Of a stretch of DNA of 64,000 bases, positions 43,456 to 52,122 are shown one piece after another; position 1 is the first letter of the stretch; each line of letters opens with the position of its first letter. Below the pieces are notes generated by a model. That model searched no databases. It was not told the DNA's origin and worked only from the letters and a program-made list of their open reading frames with translations. The stretch comes from Pseudomonadota bacterium (GTDB lineage Bacteria > Pseudomonadota > Alphaproteobacteria > Rhizobiales > Xanthobacteraceae). A program made the position numbers and the translations under genes. The stretch spans positions 1 to 64,000 of the forward strand of contig JAEWIX010000025.1 of assembly GCA_023386885.1 (NCBI GenBank), in the 5' to 3' direction.

Positions 43456-43665
43456 TCAGTCCACCGCGATCATGACGTCCGACGCCTTGATGACAACCGT
43501 GACATGGCCCTTTGCCTTGATGCCGAGTTCATCGACCGCCTCGTTTGTGATCGACGAAGTCACCATCTGGCCGTTGCCGATATCGACCCGGACATGCGAT
43601 GTGGTGGCGCCCTTCGTGACTTCGACGACGGTGCCTTTGATCTGATTGCGAGCGCTGATACGCAC
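43456..43665 (-). CDS. mop: Single-domain molbindin (Mop/TOBE protein, 69 aa)
   Basis: Small cytoplasmic molybdate-binding protein with one Mop domain: RISARNQIKGTVVEVTKG at the N-terminus (the S-A-R-N-x-x-x-G-x-V signature), then SSITNEAVDELGIKAKGHVTVVIKASDVMIAV. Such molbindins assemble into hexamers that store molybdate or tungstate. The start is a GTG at 43665 with GGGAGA 6 bp upstream, giving the exact family length. First gene of the leftward operon molbindin - secreted protein - modABC. The molbindin may replace the domain missing from the neighbouring ModC. Confidence 0.9.
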   Translation of the reverse strand: MRISARNQIKGTVVEVTKGATTSHVRVDIGNGQMVTSSITNEAVDELGIKAKGHVTVVIKASDVMIAVD

Positions 43666-43829
43666 GGCGGTCTCCCGTTGTGTTTCGAGATACTCGGTGT
43701 TGCGAGATGCTCGAATGGGGGTTGAAGCGGACCGCCGTCCCTGTGAAGCCGCGTGCTGACGGCATCGCGGCAAGACACCCTAGCGCATTCCGAAACGACC
43801 AGATAGTGGCCACCCTGCGACCATGCGCC

Positions 43830-44789
43830 TTACGGGGCCTTCAGCACCAGCCGACACGCCGGAGGTAATTCCGACAGCGTGATCTGATGCGGCGGCTTCG
43901 GCGGCTTTGGCCGCGGCTTCGGATGCAGCACCGCATCGCTGAACCAGTAGGCGAGATCTGAGGCCGCACATCCTTCGCTATCTTTTGGCGGCGTTTGCGG
44001 CGTGCACTCGCTGCTGCCCGCCGGGCAGGTGATGCGGATGTGAAAATGATAGTTGTGGCCGTACATCGGCCGCACCTTCGACAGCCAGCTCCGGTTGCCC
44101 CGCGCCTCGCGGCACAACGCCTTCTTGATCGCGGCGTTGACGAAGATGCGCTCGACGCGCGGCTCGAGCGCCGCGGCGCGGATCACATCGAGATGGTGCG
44201 GCGTCCACACATGCGGATCGATATCGAGCTTATCGGCACGGACCATGTTCACTGCCGACATCTCCTCGCGTTCGTTGCGCGACAGCATCCGGTTCGGCAT
44301 CGGCGTCAGCCAGATATCGGCATCGAGCCCGATCTGATGGCTGGCATGACCGGTGATCATGGGGCCGCCGCGCGGCTGCGCCATGTCGCCGATCAGCAGA
44401 CCCGGCCAGCCGGCGGCGCGATGCACCCGCGCCGATAGCCGCTCGACCAGCGCCACCAGTTCGGGATGCCCCCAGTTGCGATTGCGCGACAGCCGCATCA
44501 CCTGCCAGGTCGGCCCGTTCACCGGCAGTTCCGCGCCGCCGGCAAGACATCCCCTGGCGTAAAAGCCGATCGCTTGCGGCTGTTGGGCACTGGGCTTGAC
44601 CTTGCGGCCGAATAACTGCTTGGCGGGCAAGTTCGGATCGTCGGGATGAGCCAGCGGCGGCAGCGGCTTCGGATGTAGCGTGCCCTTCGTCTGGGCTCGC
44701 GCAATCATCGTCGTGGCCGGAAGGGCGCCGGCAACGACGCCCGTCAGCAGCAGACCTGCAAGAATCAGACGACGGTGAATCATCGTCAT
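43830..44789 (-). CDS. mepA: Penicillin-insensitive murein endopeptidase MepA (319 aa)
   Basis: Periplasmic peptidoglycan endopeptidase that cleaves D-Ala-meso-DAP cross-links. It has a signal peptide of about 27 residues, then the LAS-type zinc-site residues: GHASHQIGLDADIW (first His and Asp) and the second H-x-H in GHNYHFHIRI, with catalytic CREARG and MYGHNY segments between. A proline/lysine-rich tail (KPRPKPPKPPHQ) near residue 295 is typical of rhizobial members. ATGs at 44789 and 44783 are both possible starts. Confidence 0.91.
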   Translation of the reverse strand: MTMIHRRLILAGLLLTGVVAGALPATTMIARAQTKGTLHPKPLPPLAHPDDPNLPAKQLFGRKVKPSAQQPQAIGFYARGCLAGGAELPVNGPTWQVMRLSRNRNWGHPELVALVERLSARVHRAAGWPGLLIGDMAQPRGGPMITGHASHQIGLDADIWLTPMPNRMLSRNEREEMSAVNMVRADKLDIDPHVWTPHHLDVIRAAALEPRVERIFVNAAIKKALCREARGNRSWLSKVRPMYGHNYHFHIRITCPAGSSECTPQTPPKDSEGCAASDLAYWFSDAVLHPKPRPKPPKPPHQITLSELPPACRLVLKAP

Positions 44790-45010
44790 GAGTATAGCTG
44801 AGATTCGGACACGGATCAGTGCGCCGCACAATATTCAACACATACGAATTCAACGGATACGAAGCAGGCGCATCGGCGTCTTGCATCGCGCCATGATGTT
44901 GCACAGCGGAAGAGAATCCATCGTCGAGATCGACAGACGATCAATTGACAGCCTCGTCCGATCCCCGTTCTAATGCCGCCCAATCAAACAAGACAAATGG
45001 GAGGGCATCG

Positions 45011-46006
45011 ATGAGGAAACTGATAACTGTTTTGGCGGGGGTGGCTACTGTTGCTGCTTTCACGGTGGCGGCTCAAGCGGAGACGGTGCTCAAGGCATCT
45101 CATCAGTTCCCCGGCGGCAAGGGCGATCCACGCGACGAAATGGTCCAGATCATCGCTCGCGAGGTCAAGGCCGCCAATGTCGGCCTCGAGATTCAGGTTT
45201 ATCCGGGCGCGTCGCTGTTCAAGCCGAGCGAGCAATGGAACGCGATGACGCGCGGCCAACTCGATATTTCCTCGTTCCCGCTCGACTACGCCAGCGGCAA
45301 GGTCCGCGCTTTCGGGGCGACGCTGATGCCGGGGCTGGTACGCAGCCATGACCGCGCCGCCCGCCTCAACGATTCCCAGTTCATGAAGGACATCAAGGCG
45401 CAGATCGAGAAGGCAGGCATTCTCGTCCTGGCGGATGCGTGGCTTGCAGGCGCCGTAGCCTCGAAAGACAAGTGCATCCGCAAGCCCGACGATATCAAGG
45501 GCCTGAAGATTCGCTCCGCGGGACCGACCTTCGCCGCAATGTGGCAGGAGGCAGGCGCCTCGATCGTCTCGATCCCCAGCAACGAGGTCTATAACGCACT
45601 GCAAACCGGCGTCGCCGACGCCACCGATACCAGCGCCGGCAGCTTCGTCTCGTTCCGGATCTACGAGCAGGTGAAGTGCATCACGGCACCGGGCGATAAC
45701 GCGCTGTGGTTCATGTACGAGCCGGTGCTGATCTCGAAGAAGACCTACGACAAGCTGACCAAGCCGCAGCAGGAGGCCCTGCGCGCCGCCGCGAAAAAAT
45801 CGCAGGACTACTTCGTTAAAGAGAGCAAGGGTCTCGACGACAGGCTGGTCAAGGTCTTCAAGGAGCACAACGTCGAGGTGGTGACGCTCACACCCGAGGA
45901 ATACGACGCCTGGATCAAGGTGGCGCAGAAAAGCTCTTACGCGACCTTCGCCAAGGAAGTGCCGGACGGCAAGAAGCTGATCGACGAGGCGCTTGCGGTC
46001 AAATAA
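45011..46006 (+). CDS. TRAP transporter periplasmic binding protein (DctP family, 331 aa)
   Basis: Second TRAP solute-binding protein in the window. It has a signal peptide of about 23 residues (MRKLITVLAG...AAQA-E), then the DctP fold with ASHQFPGGKGDPRDEM and the central SIPSNEVYNALQTGVADATDTS (the family motif E-x-x-x-A-L-Q-x-G-x-x-D). GGAGGG precedes the ATG. The substrate is not evident: the flanking genes (mepA and pyrE) give no clue. It is followed by a strong stem-loop and then the two permease genes. Confidence 0.88.
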   Translation: MRKLITVLAGVATVAAFTVAAQAETVLKASHQFPGGKGDPRDEMVQIIAREVKAANVGLEIQVYPGASLFKPSEQWNAMTRGQLDISSFPLDYASGKVRAFGATLMPGLVRSHDRAARLNDSQFMKDIKAQIEKAGILVLADAWLAGAVASKDKCIRKPDDIKGLKIRSAGPTFAAMWQEAGASIVSIPSNEVYNALQTGVADATDTSAGSFVSFRIYEQVKCITAPGDNALWFMYEPVLISKKTYDKLTKPQQEALRAAAKKSQDYFVKESKGLDDRLVKVFKEHNVEVVTLTPEEYDAWIKVAQKSSYATFAKEVPDGKKLIDEALAVK

Positions 46007-46036
46007 GCAACCGATGTCGCGCGACATGTTCTCATT

Positions 46037-46084
46037 GCCCGGCGGCGCCTGACCGGTTCGCAAGACCGTGCAGACACGCCGGGC
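46037..46084 (+). other. Stem-loop between the TRAP binding-protein and small-permease genes
   Basis: GCCCGGCG (46037-46044) pairs perfectly with CGCCGGGC (46077-46084), with a further CGGT...ACCG pairing inside the loop. A 14-bp perfect palindrome ATGTCGCGCGACAT lies just before it (46014-46027). Such stems often protect the 3' end of binding-protein mRNA and lower permease expression; this is the likely job here. Confidence 0.6.
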
Positions 46085-46111
46085 ATCTCTCTTTGTGCCG
46101 GAACCTCTCCG

Positions 46112-46630
46112 ATGGACCTTTACATTCGCGCCATCACGCTGATCTCGAAGCTGTGCGGCATCGTCGCGGCGCTGCTAATTGCAGCCGCGGTGGTGGTGGT
46201 CTGCCACATGGTGTTCGTCCGCAGCGTGCTCAACCAGAACACCATCTGGCAGACGGATTTCACCACCTACAGCCTGATCGCCGCGACCTTCATCGGCGCG
46301 CCGTTCCTGCTGCTCAATCGCGGGCACGTCAACGTCGACGTGCTGCCGTTGTATCTCGGACAGACCGCGCGGTTCTGGCTGGCGCTCGCCGCCGGGCTGA
46401 TGTCGTTTGCATTCTGCGTCACCATGACGGTTCTCGGTTCGGAGTTCTGGTACGAGGCGTGGAGCAACAACTGGGCCTCGGACACGATGTGGCGGGTACG
46501 GCTGTGGATTCCCTACGCCGCGATGCCGATCGGCCTCGGCATCCTGTCGCTGCAGTATGTCGCCAGCCTCTATAACCTGGTCACCGGCCGCGAACCTCCC
46601 TTCGGCCTGACACCGAAGGAGACCACATGA
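46112..46630 (+). CDS. TRAP transporter small permease subunit (DctQ-like, 172 aa)
   Basis: Four hydrophobic helices starting near residue 16 (IVAALLIAAAVVVVCHMVF), the DctQ segment TTYSLIAATFIGAPFLLLNRGHVNVDVL, and a C-terminal IPYAAMPIGLGILSLQYVASLYNLVTG. It forms the transport unit with the DctM protein, whose start overlaps its stop (ATGA). Confidence 0.87.
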   Translation: MDLYIRAITLISKLCGIVAALLIAAAVVVVCHMVFVRSVLNQNTIWQTDFTTYSLIAATFIGAPFLLLNRGHVNVDVLPLYLGQTARFWLALAAGLMSFAFCVTMTVLGSEFWYEAWSNNWASDTMWRVRLWIPYAAMPIGLGILSLQYVASLYNLVTGREPPFGLTPKETT

Positions 46631-47949
46631 GCCCGGCAGTCCAAGGCACCATCGTCATCGTCGTCACCCTCGTCATCCTGTTGTCCGGCGCGCCGGTGGC
46701 CTTCGCGCTCGGTGCGATCGCGCTCAGCTTCCTGGTCATCTTCCAGGGTGCCGATGCGCTTCAGGTCGCCGCCGAAACCTTCTACGGCAGCCTGCACGAC
46801 TTCACGCTGGTCTCGATCCCGATGTTCGTGATGATGGGCGCTGCCATCGGCTCCTCGCCCGCGGGCAAGGATCTGTACGAGGCCCTCGACCGCTGGCTCT
46901 ATCGCGTGCCCGGCGGGCTCGTGATCTCCAACATCGGCGCCTGCTCGATCTTCGCCGCACTCACGGGTTCCTCTCCTGCCTGCTGCGCCGCCATCGGCAA
47001 GATGGGCATTCCGGAGATGCGAAGCAGGGGCTATCCGGACGACGTCGCCACCGGCGCAATCTGCGCCGGCGGCACGCTCGGCATCCTGATCCCGCCCTCG
47101 ATCACCTTCATCCTGTATGGCATCGCGACGGAGACCTCGATCGGCCGGCTGTTTCTCGCCGGCGTTTTCCCCGGTCTCCTGCTGACCACGCTGTTCATTC
47201 TGTGGACGATGTTCATCCTGTGGAAGCGCGGCTTCCGCTCCCACGCGCTCGATTTCCGCTATTCGTGGCGCGAGAAATTCCAGTCGATCCCCAAGATACT
47301 GCCGTTCGTGCTGGTGATCGTCGGCGTCATGTACACGCTCTACGGCGGCGTCGCGACGCCATCGGAAGCGGCCGGCGTCGGCGCGGCGCTGTGCGTGATA
47401 CTGGCTGTGATCATCTACCGGATGTGGTCGCCTGACAAATGGTGGCTGATCCTCTACGACACCACGCGGGAATCCGTGATGATCCTGATGATCATCGCCG
47501 CTGCCGTGCTGTTCGGCTACATGCTGACCTCGCTGTATCTCACCCAGACGCTGGCACAGGCGATTGCCGACATGCACGTCAACCGCTGGGTGCTGATGTT
47601 CCTCATCAACATCTTCCTGCTGGTGTGCGGCTTCTTCATTCCGCCGGCGGCGATCATCCTGATGACTGCGCCGATCCTGCTGCCGATCATCACGGCCGCC
47701 GGGTTCGACCCGATCTGGTTCGGCGTCATCATCACCATCAACATGGAGATCGGACTGATCCACCCGCCGGTCGGGCTCAACCTTTACATCGTCAATTCGA
47801 TCGCACCCGACGTTCCGGTGACCAAGATCATGTACGGCACCATTCCCTATGTGCTGTGCATGATGCTGGCCATCGTGATCCTGTGCATCTTCCCGGAGAT
47901 CGCGACCTGGCTGCCGGATGCCCTGATGGGGCCGGTACGGGCCGGATAA
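46627..47949 (+). CDS. TRAP transporter large permease subunit (DctM-like, 440 aa)
   Basis: About 12 membrane helices with typical DctM segments: ALTGSSPACCAAIGKMGIPEM, GGTLGILIPPSITFILYG, and IGLIHPPVGLNLYI near the end. It moves the solute delivered by the binding protein with coupled ions. Translationally coupled to the small subunit and followed by a hairpin (47963-47984) and pyrE. Substrate unknown. Confidence 0.9.
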   Translation: MSPAVQGTIVIVVTLVILLSGAPVAFALGAIALSFLVIFQGADALQVAAETFYGSLHDFTLVSIPMFVMMGAAIGSSPAGKDLYEALDRWLYRVPGGLVISNIGACSIFAALTGSSPACCAAIGKMGIPEMRSRGYPDDVATGAICAGGTLGILIPPSITFILYGIATETSIGRLFLAGVFPGLLLTTLFILWTMFILWKRGFRSHALDFRYSWREKFQSIPKILPFVLVIVGVMYTLYGGVATPSEAAGVGAALCVILAVIIYRMWSPDKWWLILYDTTRESVMILMIIAAAVLFGYMLTSLYLTQTLAQAIADMHVNRWVLMFLINIFLLVCGFFIPPAAIILMTAPILLPIITAAGFDPIWFGVIITINMEIGLIHPPVGLNLYIVNSIAPDVPVTKIMYGTIPYVLCMMLAIVILCIFPEIATWLPDALMGPVRAG

Positions 47950-47962
47950 CCCGGAGGCTCTG

Positions 47963-47984
47963 GCATCCGGTCCTCGCCGGATGC
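47963..47984 (+). terminator. Possible terminator after the second TRAP operon
   Basis: Perfect 8-bp stem GCATCCGG / CCGGATGC with a TCCTCG loop, 13 bp after the large-permease stop. No U-tract follows, so it may stabilise rather than end the message. Confidence 0.4.
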
Positions 47985-48070
47985 GCTGTTGACGAAGCGT
48001 CATCGGCTCTGGAAACAGGCCGCTGTGGCCGTTAGGGTCCGGCGATCCCTCCGACTTGAAAGTCCTTGCC

Positions 48071-48634
48071 GTGTCCAATTCCGCCTCGCGCGCCCGCCTT
48101 GCCGATATCATCTTCACCCGCTCCTTCGGGCGCGGCGAAATCACCCTGGCATCGGGGCGAAAGAGCGATTTCTATTTCAACCTGAAACCGACCATGCTCG
48201 ATCCCGAGGGCGCGGCGCTTTTGGCAGAACTCACCTTCGAGGCGCTGAAGGACGACAAGCTCGATTACGTCGGCGGGCTCGAGATGGGCGCGGTACCGCT
48301 CGCCGGCGCCATCGCGCAATTGTCCTGGCTCAAGAAAGCGCCGATCGCCGCGTTCTTTGTCCGCAAGAAGCCGAAGGAACATGGCGCGCGGCTGGCAATC
48401 GAGGGGCTGACCAAGACGGAAAGCCTGCGCGGCAAACGCGTGGTGATCGTCGAAGACGTTACCACCACCGGCGGCTCGGCGATCAAGGCGGTGGAAGCGG
48501 TCCGCGACGCCGGCGCGGAAATCGCGCTGGTGTTCACCATGGTCGATCGCGACGAAGGCGCAGCGGCGACCTTTGCCGATGCCGGCCTCACCTTTCGTTC
48601 ACTGTTCAAGGCCTCTGAATTCCTCAATAGATAG
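48071..48634 (+). CDS. pyrE: Orotate phosphoribosyltransferase PyrE (187 aa)
   Basis: Makes orotidine 5'-monophosphate from orotate and PRPP in pyrimidine synthesis. The N-terminal SGRKSDFYFNLKPTMLDPEG stretch that contacts PRPP and orotate and the PRPP-binding loop VVIVEDVTTTGGSA are present. The GTG at 48071 (giving SNSASRARLADII after the start) matches the family start; a TTG at 48056 is also open. Neither has a strong ribosome site. Length is normal. Confidence 0.92.
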   Translation: MSNSASRARLADIIFTRSFGRGEITLASGRKSDFYFNLKPTMLDPEGAALLAELTFEALKDDKLDYVGGLEMGAVPLAGAIAQLSWLKKAPIAAFFVRKKPKEHGARLAIEGLTKTESLRGKRVVIVEDVTTTGGSAIKAVEAVRDAGAEIALVFTMVDRDEGAAATFADAGLTFRSLFKASEFLNR

Positions 48635-48687
48635 GGGCGACCGATCGCCTCATTGTCCCAGCGATCAATGCTCGGTAGCCCCATTCA

Positions 48688-50115
48688 ATGACCTTGCCGT
48701 TTCGTCCGCACACCCCGCTCGCGCTCGTTGCTCTTCTGGTCCTGGCCGCGTGGCCGGAACCGGCGCTAGCCGCTGAAGGACTCGACGGCACGAAGCTGAG
48801 CTGGCTGTGGGCGCTGCCGTTCGTCGGCATCCTGCTCTGCATCGCCACCGGGCCGGTGTTCTATCCGCACGTCTGGGAGCATCACCTCGGCAAGTTCACC
48901 GCGTTCTGGTCGGCGCTCGTCGTCGTGCCGCTGCTGCTCACCACCGATCTGCACACCGTAACGACGACGCTGGCGCATACGGCGCTGCTCGAATACATGC
49001 CGTTCATCCTGTTACTGCTGGCATTGTTCACGGTCGCGGGCGGCATTTATCTCGAAGGCAACCTGCACGACAGCGTCCTCACCAACACCGCGCTGCTCGC
49101 CATCGGTACCGCGATCGCGAGTCTCGTCGGCACCACCGGCGCAGCGATGATCCTAATCCGGCCGCTGATCCGCGCCAACGACGACCGTAAATACAACGCC
49201 CACGTCTTCGTGTTTTTCATCTTCCTGGTCTGCAACATCGGCGGCTCGCTGACGCCGCTCGGCGATCCACCGCTGTTCATCGGCTTCCTCAAGGGCGTCG
49301 ACTTCTTCTGGACCACGCAGCATCTGTGGCCGGAAACCCTGGCGGTGAGCGCCGTGGTGCTGGCCGTGTTCGTTGTCATCGATATCTATGTCCGCCGGCG
49401 CGAGGGGCGTCCCCGCCCGGTCGATCCGACACCCGACCGGCCGCTGAAACTGCATGGCGGCATCAATTTCGGGCTGATCGCCGTCATCATCGGCGCGATC
49501 CTGATGAGCGCGCAATGGCGGCCCGGCGTGAGCTTCACCGTCGTCGGCGTGCATCTCGAACTGCAAGACCTTGCACGCGACGCCATCTTCGTGCTGGTCG
49601 CCATTGCCTCCATCGCACTGACCCGCAAGAAAGACCGCGCCGCCAACGGCTTCACCTGGGGACCGATCAAGGAAGTCGCGATCCTGTTCGCCGGGATATT
49701 CATCTGCATCGTCCCGGTGATGGCGATGCTGCAGGCGGGATCGCACGGCGCGTTCAGCGCAGTGCTGAGCATGGTGACCCGCGCCGACGGAAGCCCGAAT
49801 CCGACAGCCTATTTCTGGCTGACCGGAACGCTTTCCTCGTTCCTCGATAATGCGCCGACCTATCTGGTGTTCTTCCAAATGGCCGGCGGCGATGCCGCGC
49901 ATCTGATGACGGACCTGTCACATGTGCTCGTCGCAATCTCGCTTGGCGCGGTGTTCATGGGCGCAATGACCTATATCGGCAACGCGCCCAACTTCATGGT
50001 CTACGCCATCGCCACCGAGCGCGGCATCAAGATGCCGAGCTTCTTCGGCTACATGCTGTGGTCGCTCGCGGTGCTGCTGCCGGTCTTCATTGTGCTGTCG
50101 CTGGTCGGCATCTGA
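48688..50115 (+). CDS. ArsB/NhaD-superfamily ion transporter, probable sodium/proton antiporter (475 aa)
   Basis: Inner-membrane protein with a signal-like N-terminal helix and about 11 further helices. The CitMHS/ArsB-NhaD permease features are seen in LEGNLHDSVLTNTALLAIGTAIASLVGTTGAAMILIRPLIRAND (with conserved TG-T-A-M-I-L-R-P) and the later SSFLDNAPTYLVF and NAPNFMVYAI. This group is annotated as sodium/proton antiporter or citrate transporter; the direction and ion are not certain. It follows pyrE by 53 bp. Confidence 0.8.
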   Translation: MTLPFRPHTPLALVALLVLAAWPEPALAAEGLDGTKLSWLWALPFVGILLCIATGPVFYPHVWEHHLGKFTAFWSALVVVPLLLTTDLHTVTTTLAHTALLEYMPFILLLLALFTVAGGIYLEGNLHDSVLTNTALLAIGTAIASLVGTTGAAMILIRPLIRANDDRKYNAHVFVFFIFLVCNIGGSLTPLGDPPLFIGFLKGVDFFWTTQHLWPETLAVSAVVLAVFVVIDIYVRRREGRPRPVDPTPDRPLKLHGGINFGLIAVIIGAILMSAQWRPGVSFTVVGVHLELQDLARDAIFVLVAIASIALTRKKDRAANGFTWGPIKEVAILFAGIFICIVPVMAMLQAGSHGAFSAVLSMVTRADGSPNPTAYFWLTGTLSSFLDNAPTYLVFFQMAGGDAAHLMTDLSHVLVAISLGAVFMGAMTYIGNAPNFMVYAIATERGIKMPSFFGYMLWSLAVLLPVFIVLSLVGI

Positions 50116-50194
50116 CCGGCCACTCATATCTCGTTTACCATCCCGCGATAAAGTCCAACCCACCGAGGCGGCGCAATGTGTGCTGCGCTGACGG

Positions 50195-51010
50195 ATGTGG
50201 CTGGAGTTCGCGTTGCGTACAAATTTGCGTTCAAGGACCCAGCGCGGTCGCGCGATCCTCGCCGCCGCGTTGCTGGCGGCAGCCTCTCTCGCCCCGCAGT
50301 CTGTTTCAGCACAGGGTCTGTTCGACTTCCTGTTCGGGGGTGCCGCCAAACCGCAGCAATCCGCGCCGTCCGGTTCGGCGAATTTCTTCGCCGATCCATT
50401 CGGGCTCAACCAACAGCCGAATGACGCACCACCCCGTCCCGTCGTCACGACGTCGGTCGGACGCGGAGCCACATTCTGCGTGCGTACCTGCGACGGCAAA
50501 TATTTTCCGCTCTCGATCAAGAGCGGCACGACACCGGCGCGGACGTGCCAGGCGTTCTGCCCTGCCGCGCAAACCAGGGTCTATTCCGGCAGCACCATCG
50601 ACGGCGCGGTCGCCAGCAACGGCGAACGCTATGCCGACAGCGCCAATGCCTTCGCCTATCGCAAGGCGCTGAAAGCCGACTGCACCTGCAACGGCCGTGA
50701 TCCCGCCGGCCTCGCACAGGTCGATCTGTCGCAGGATCCCTCGCTGCGATCGGGCGACGTAGTGGCAACCGCCGATGGCCTCGTTGCCTATACCGGTGTT
50801 CGGCTTGGTGCCGATCAGGCTCCTGACTTCGCACCGGTCGCCAATTATCCGGGGCTCACCGCGAGCGTGCGCGCCAAGCTCGGCGAGATGAAGGTCGCGC
50901 CCACCCGCGCCGACATGCCGAGCGAGGCAGCCGTGCCGTCAATGACACTGCCGGATAATGCCGTGCAGGCGGCCACGACACCGAAAGCGAAACGCACCGT
51001 CGTCAATTAG
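50195..51010 (+). CDS. DUF2865 secreted protein (271 aa)
   Basis: A long N-terminal region with a signal peptide (ILAAALLAAASLAPQSVSAQ, ending near residue 40) is followed by a DUF2865 domain with four or more cysteines in the characteristic TFCVRTCDGKYFPLS and CQAFCPAAQTRVYSG segments and a later DCTCNG. The cysteines probably pair in the periplasm. This family is found mostly in Rhizobiales; function unknown. The tail after about residue 200 is low-complexity. The ATG at 50195 puts basic residues before the signal core; a later in-frame start is possible. Confidence 0.8.
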   Translation: MWLEFALRTNLRSRTQRGRAILAAALLAAASLAPQSVSAQGLFDFLFGGAAKPQQSAPSGSANFFADPFGLNQQPNDAPPRPVVTTSVGRGATFCVRTCDGKYFPLSIKSGTTPARTCQAFCPAAQTRVYSGSTIDGAVASNGERYADSANAFAYRKALKADCTCNGRDPAGLAQVDLSQDPSLRSGDVVATADGLVAYTGVRLGADQAPDFAPVANYPGLTASVRAKLGEMKVAPTRADMPSEAAVPSMTLPDNAVQAATTPKAKRTVVN

Positions 51011-51019
51011 AGCTTGTTA

Positions 51020-51451
51020 TCAACGGCCGACGATGACGCCGATGACATTCGGCGCGGCGAGATATTTTTCCTCGATCGCGGCGCGCGCTGCCGCGCGATT
51101 CTCCGGCGTCAACAAGCCGCGTTTCTCGGCCAAGATCATCCAGCAGTAACCCCACCAGTCGGCCAGCATGCCGGTATCGTCGACCAGATCGTAACCATGC
51201 TCGGCGGCAAAGATGCGCGCATGTGCTTCATCGAGCGTATCGAGCCAGGCGTGATCTTCTATCGACAAGAGATCGTCGCTGAAGTCGTCGGTGGTGTACC
51301 CCCATATCGACATGCAGACGGCATTGAACGCGCGATCGATCTGGTCGTCGTCGACCGGACGCCGATGCGACATCCGATGCAGCCGCGACAGCGAGCGCGC
51401 GAAATCCGCGATGCGGGTGAGCGCGAACTGATGACTGGCAATCGTGGACAT
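51020..51451 (-). CDS. Conserved hypothetical protein (143 aa)
   Basis: No recognised family. Helical, acidic protein with several tryptophans (YMSIWGYTTDDFSDDLL-like stretch, ADWWGYCWMIL) and a conserved-looking ALTRIADFARSLSRLHRMSH N-terminal region. No signal peptide. GAGGG lies just before the ATG at 51451. It is convergent with the DUF2865 gene, the two stops 9 bp apart. Function unknown. Confidence 0.65.
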   Translation of the reverse strand: MSTIASHQFALTRIADFARSLSRLHRMSHRRPVDDDQIDRAFNAVCMSIWGYTTDDFSDDLLSIEDHAWLDTLDEAHARIFAAEHGYDLVDDTGMLADWWGYCWMILAEKRGLLTPENRAAARAAIEEKYLAAPNVIGVIVGR

Positions 51452-51853
51452 ATAGCCCTCAAGCGTTTTGACAGACCCTAGATGTTGTGCGTCCCACACA
51501 ACGAATCACGATGATATATCAATAGCTTATTATTTTGTTCTTAATTTGTTCCAGAATTCTTAAGGGATCAGCCCCACCCGTGCCGCGCGGTGGGTCAGGC
51601 ATCTTCAACCAATCATTTCACGATGAGGTGCGTGCATGGATTCGGCGGTGACGATTGGCTGGCTCGATTCGAATTCCGCGAATTGGTCACGACAACCGAC
51701 GCAGACTTCTCACTCGACGAAAGGTTTCATGCGGCGTGAGAAAGTTCCGCAGTTCCCCGATCCCAATTTCTCCTTATACGCGTCATATTTTTGATCGCCG
51801 AGTCAGAACAATGAAACCTGTTCTATGAGTTCCGCTGAAGAGAGAGGCCGATC
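51452..51853. promoter_or_regulatory. 402-bp AT-rich divergent spacer with inverted repeats
   Basis: No gene is supported here. A pair GTTGTG...CACAAC (51484-51489, 51497-51502) and a perfect 9-bp pair AGGTTTCAT...ATGAAACCT (51722-51730, 51811-51819, 80 bp apart) stand out, and 51505-51560 is very AT-rich for this genome. It separates the divergent hypothetical and 55-residue genes, so it probably carries promoters and possibly a small RNA. Confidence 0.45.
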
Positions 51854-52021
51854 ATGGCAACCATGCCCTCACCCCAGCGCGCAAACGAGATCAAGCGCTC
51901 CAAGATTTCGCGTCACGAGAGCGTCGATATCGACGCCGTGCTGGAAGAAAACGACAGGCTTCGCGGACTTGTTGTGCAACTCTCGCGATTGGTCATCAGA
52001 AACGTGGCCGATCACCAATAA
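51854..52021 (+). CDS. Small conserved-looking protein (55 aa) before glgP
   Basis: 55 codons from an ATG with AGAGAGG upstream to TAA, followed 101 bp later by glycogen phosphorylase. Basic N-terminus (ANEIKRSKISRHES), then an acidic/leucine heptad stretch (DIDAVLEENDRLRGLVVQLSRLVI) that should form a short amphipathic helix or coiled coil. No known family recognised. Codon use looks like the neighbours, and the helix resembles small coiled-coil proteins of bradyrhizobia. It might be a small regulator of the downstream gene. Confidence 0.6.
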   Translation: MATMPSPQRANEIKRSKISRHESVDIDAVLEENDRLRGLVVQLSRLVIRNVADHQ

Positions 52022-52122
52022 GTTCAAACTGTTCGTATCGACGTTACAAAATATTTCAACGGGTTCTCGGCCCCGCCTGATAGGGGTATGATCCCGTTCG
52101 CAGTCCTTTCAGGATCGATCAT

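Noticed and set aside
46570..48144. 524-codon leftward frame
   Set aside because: Antisense to the second TRAP permease; Asp/His/Arg-rich low-complexity translation.
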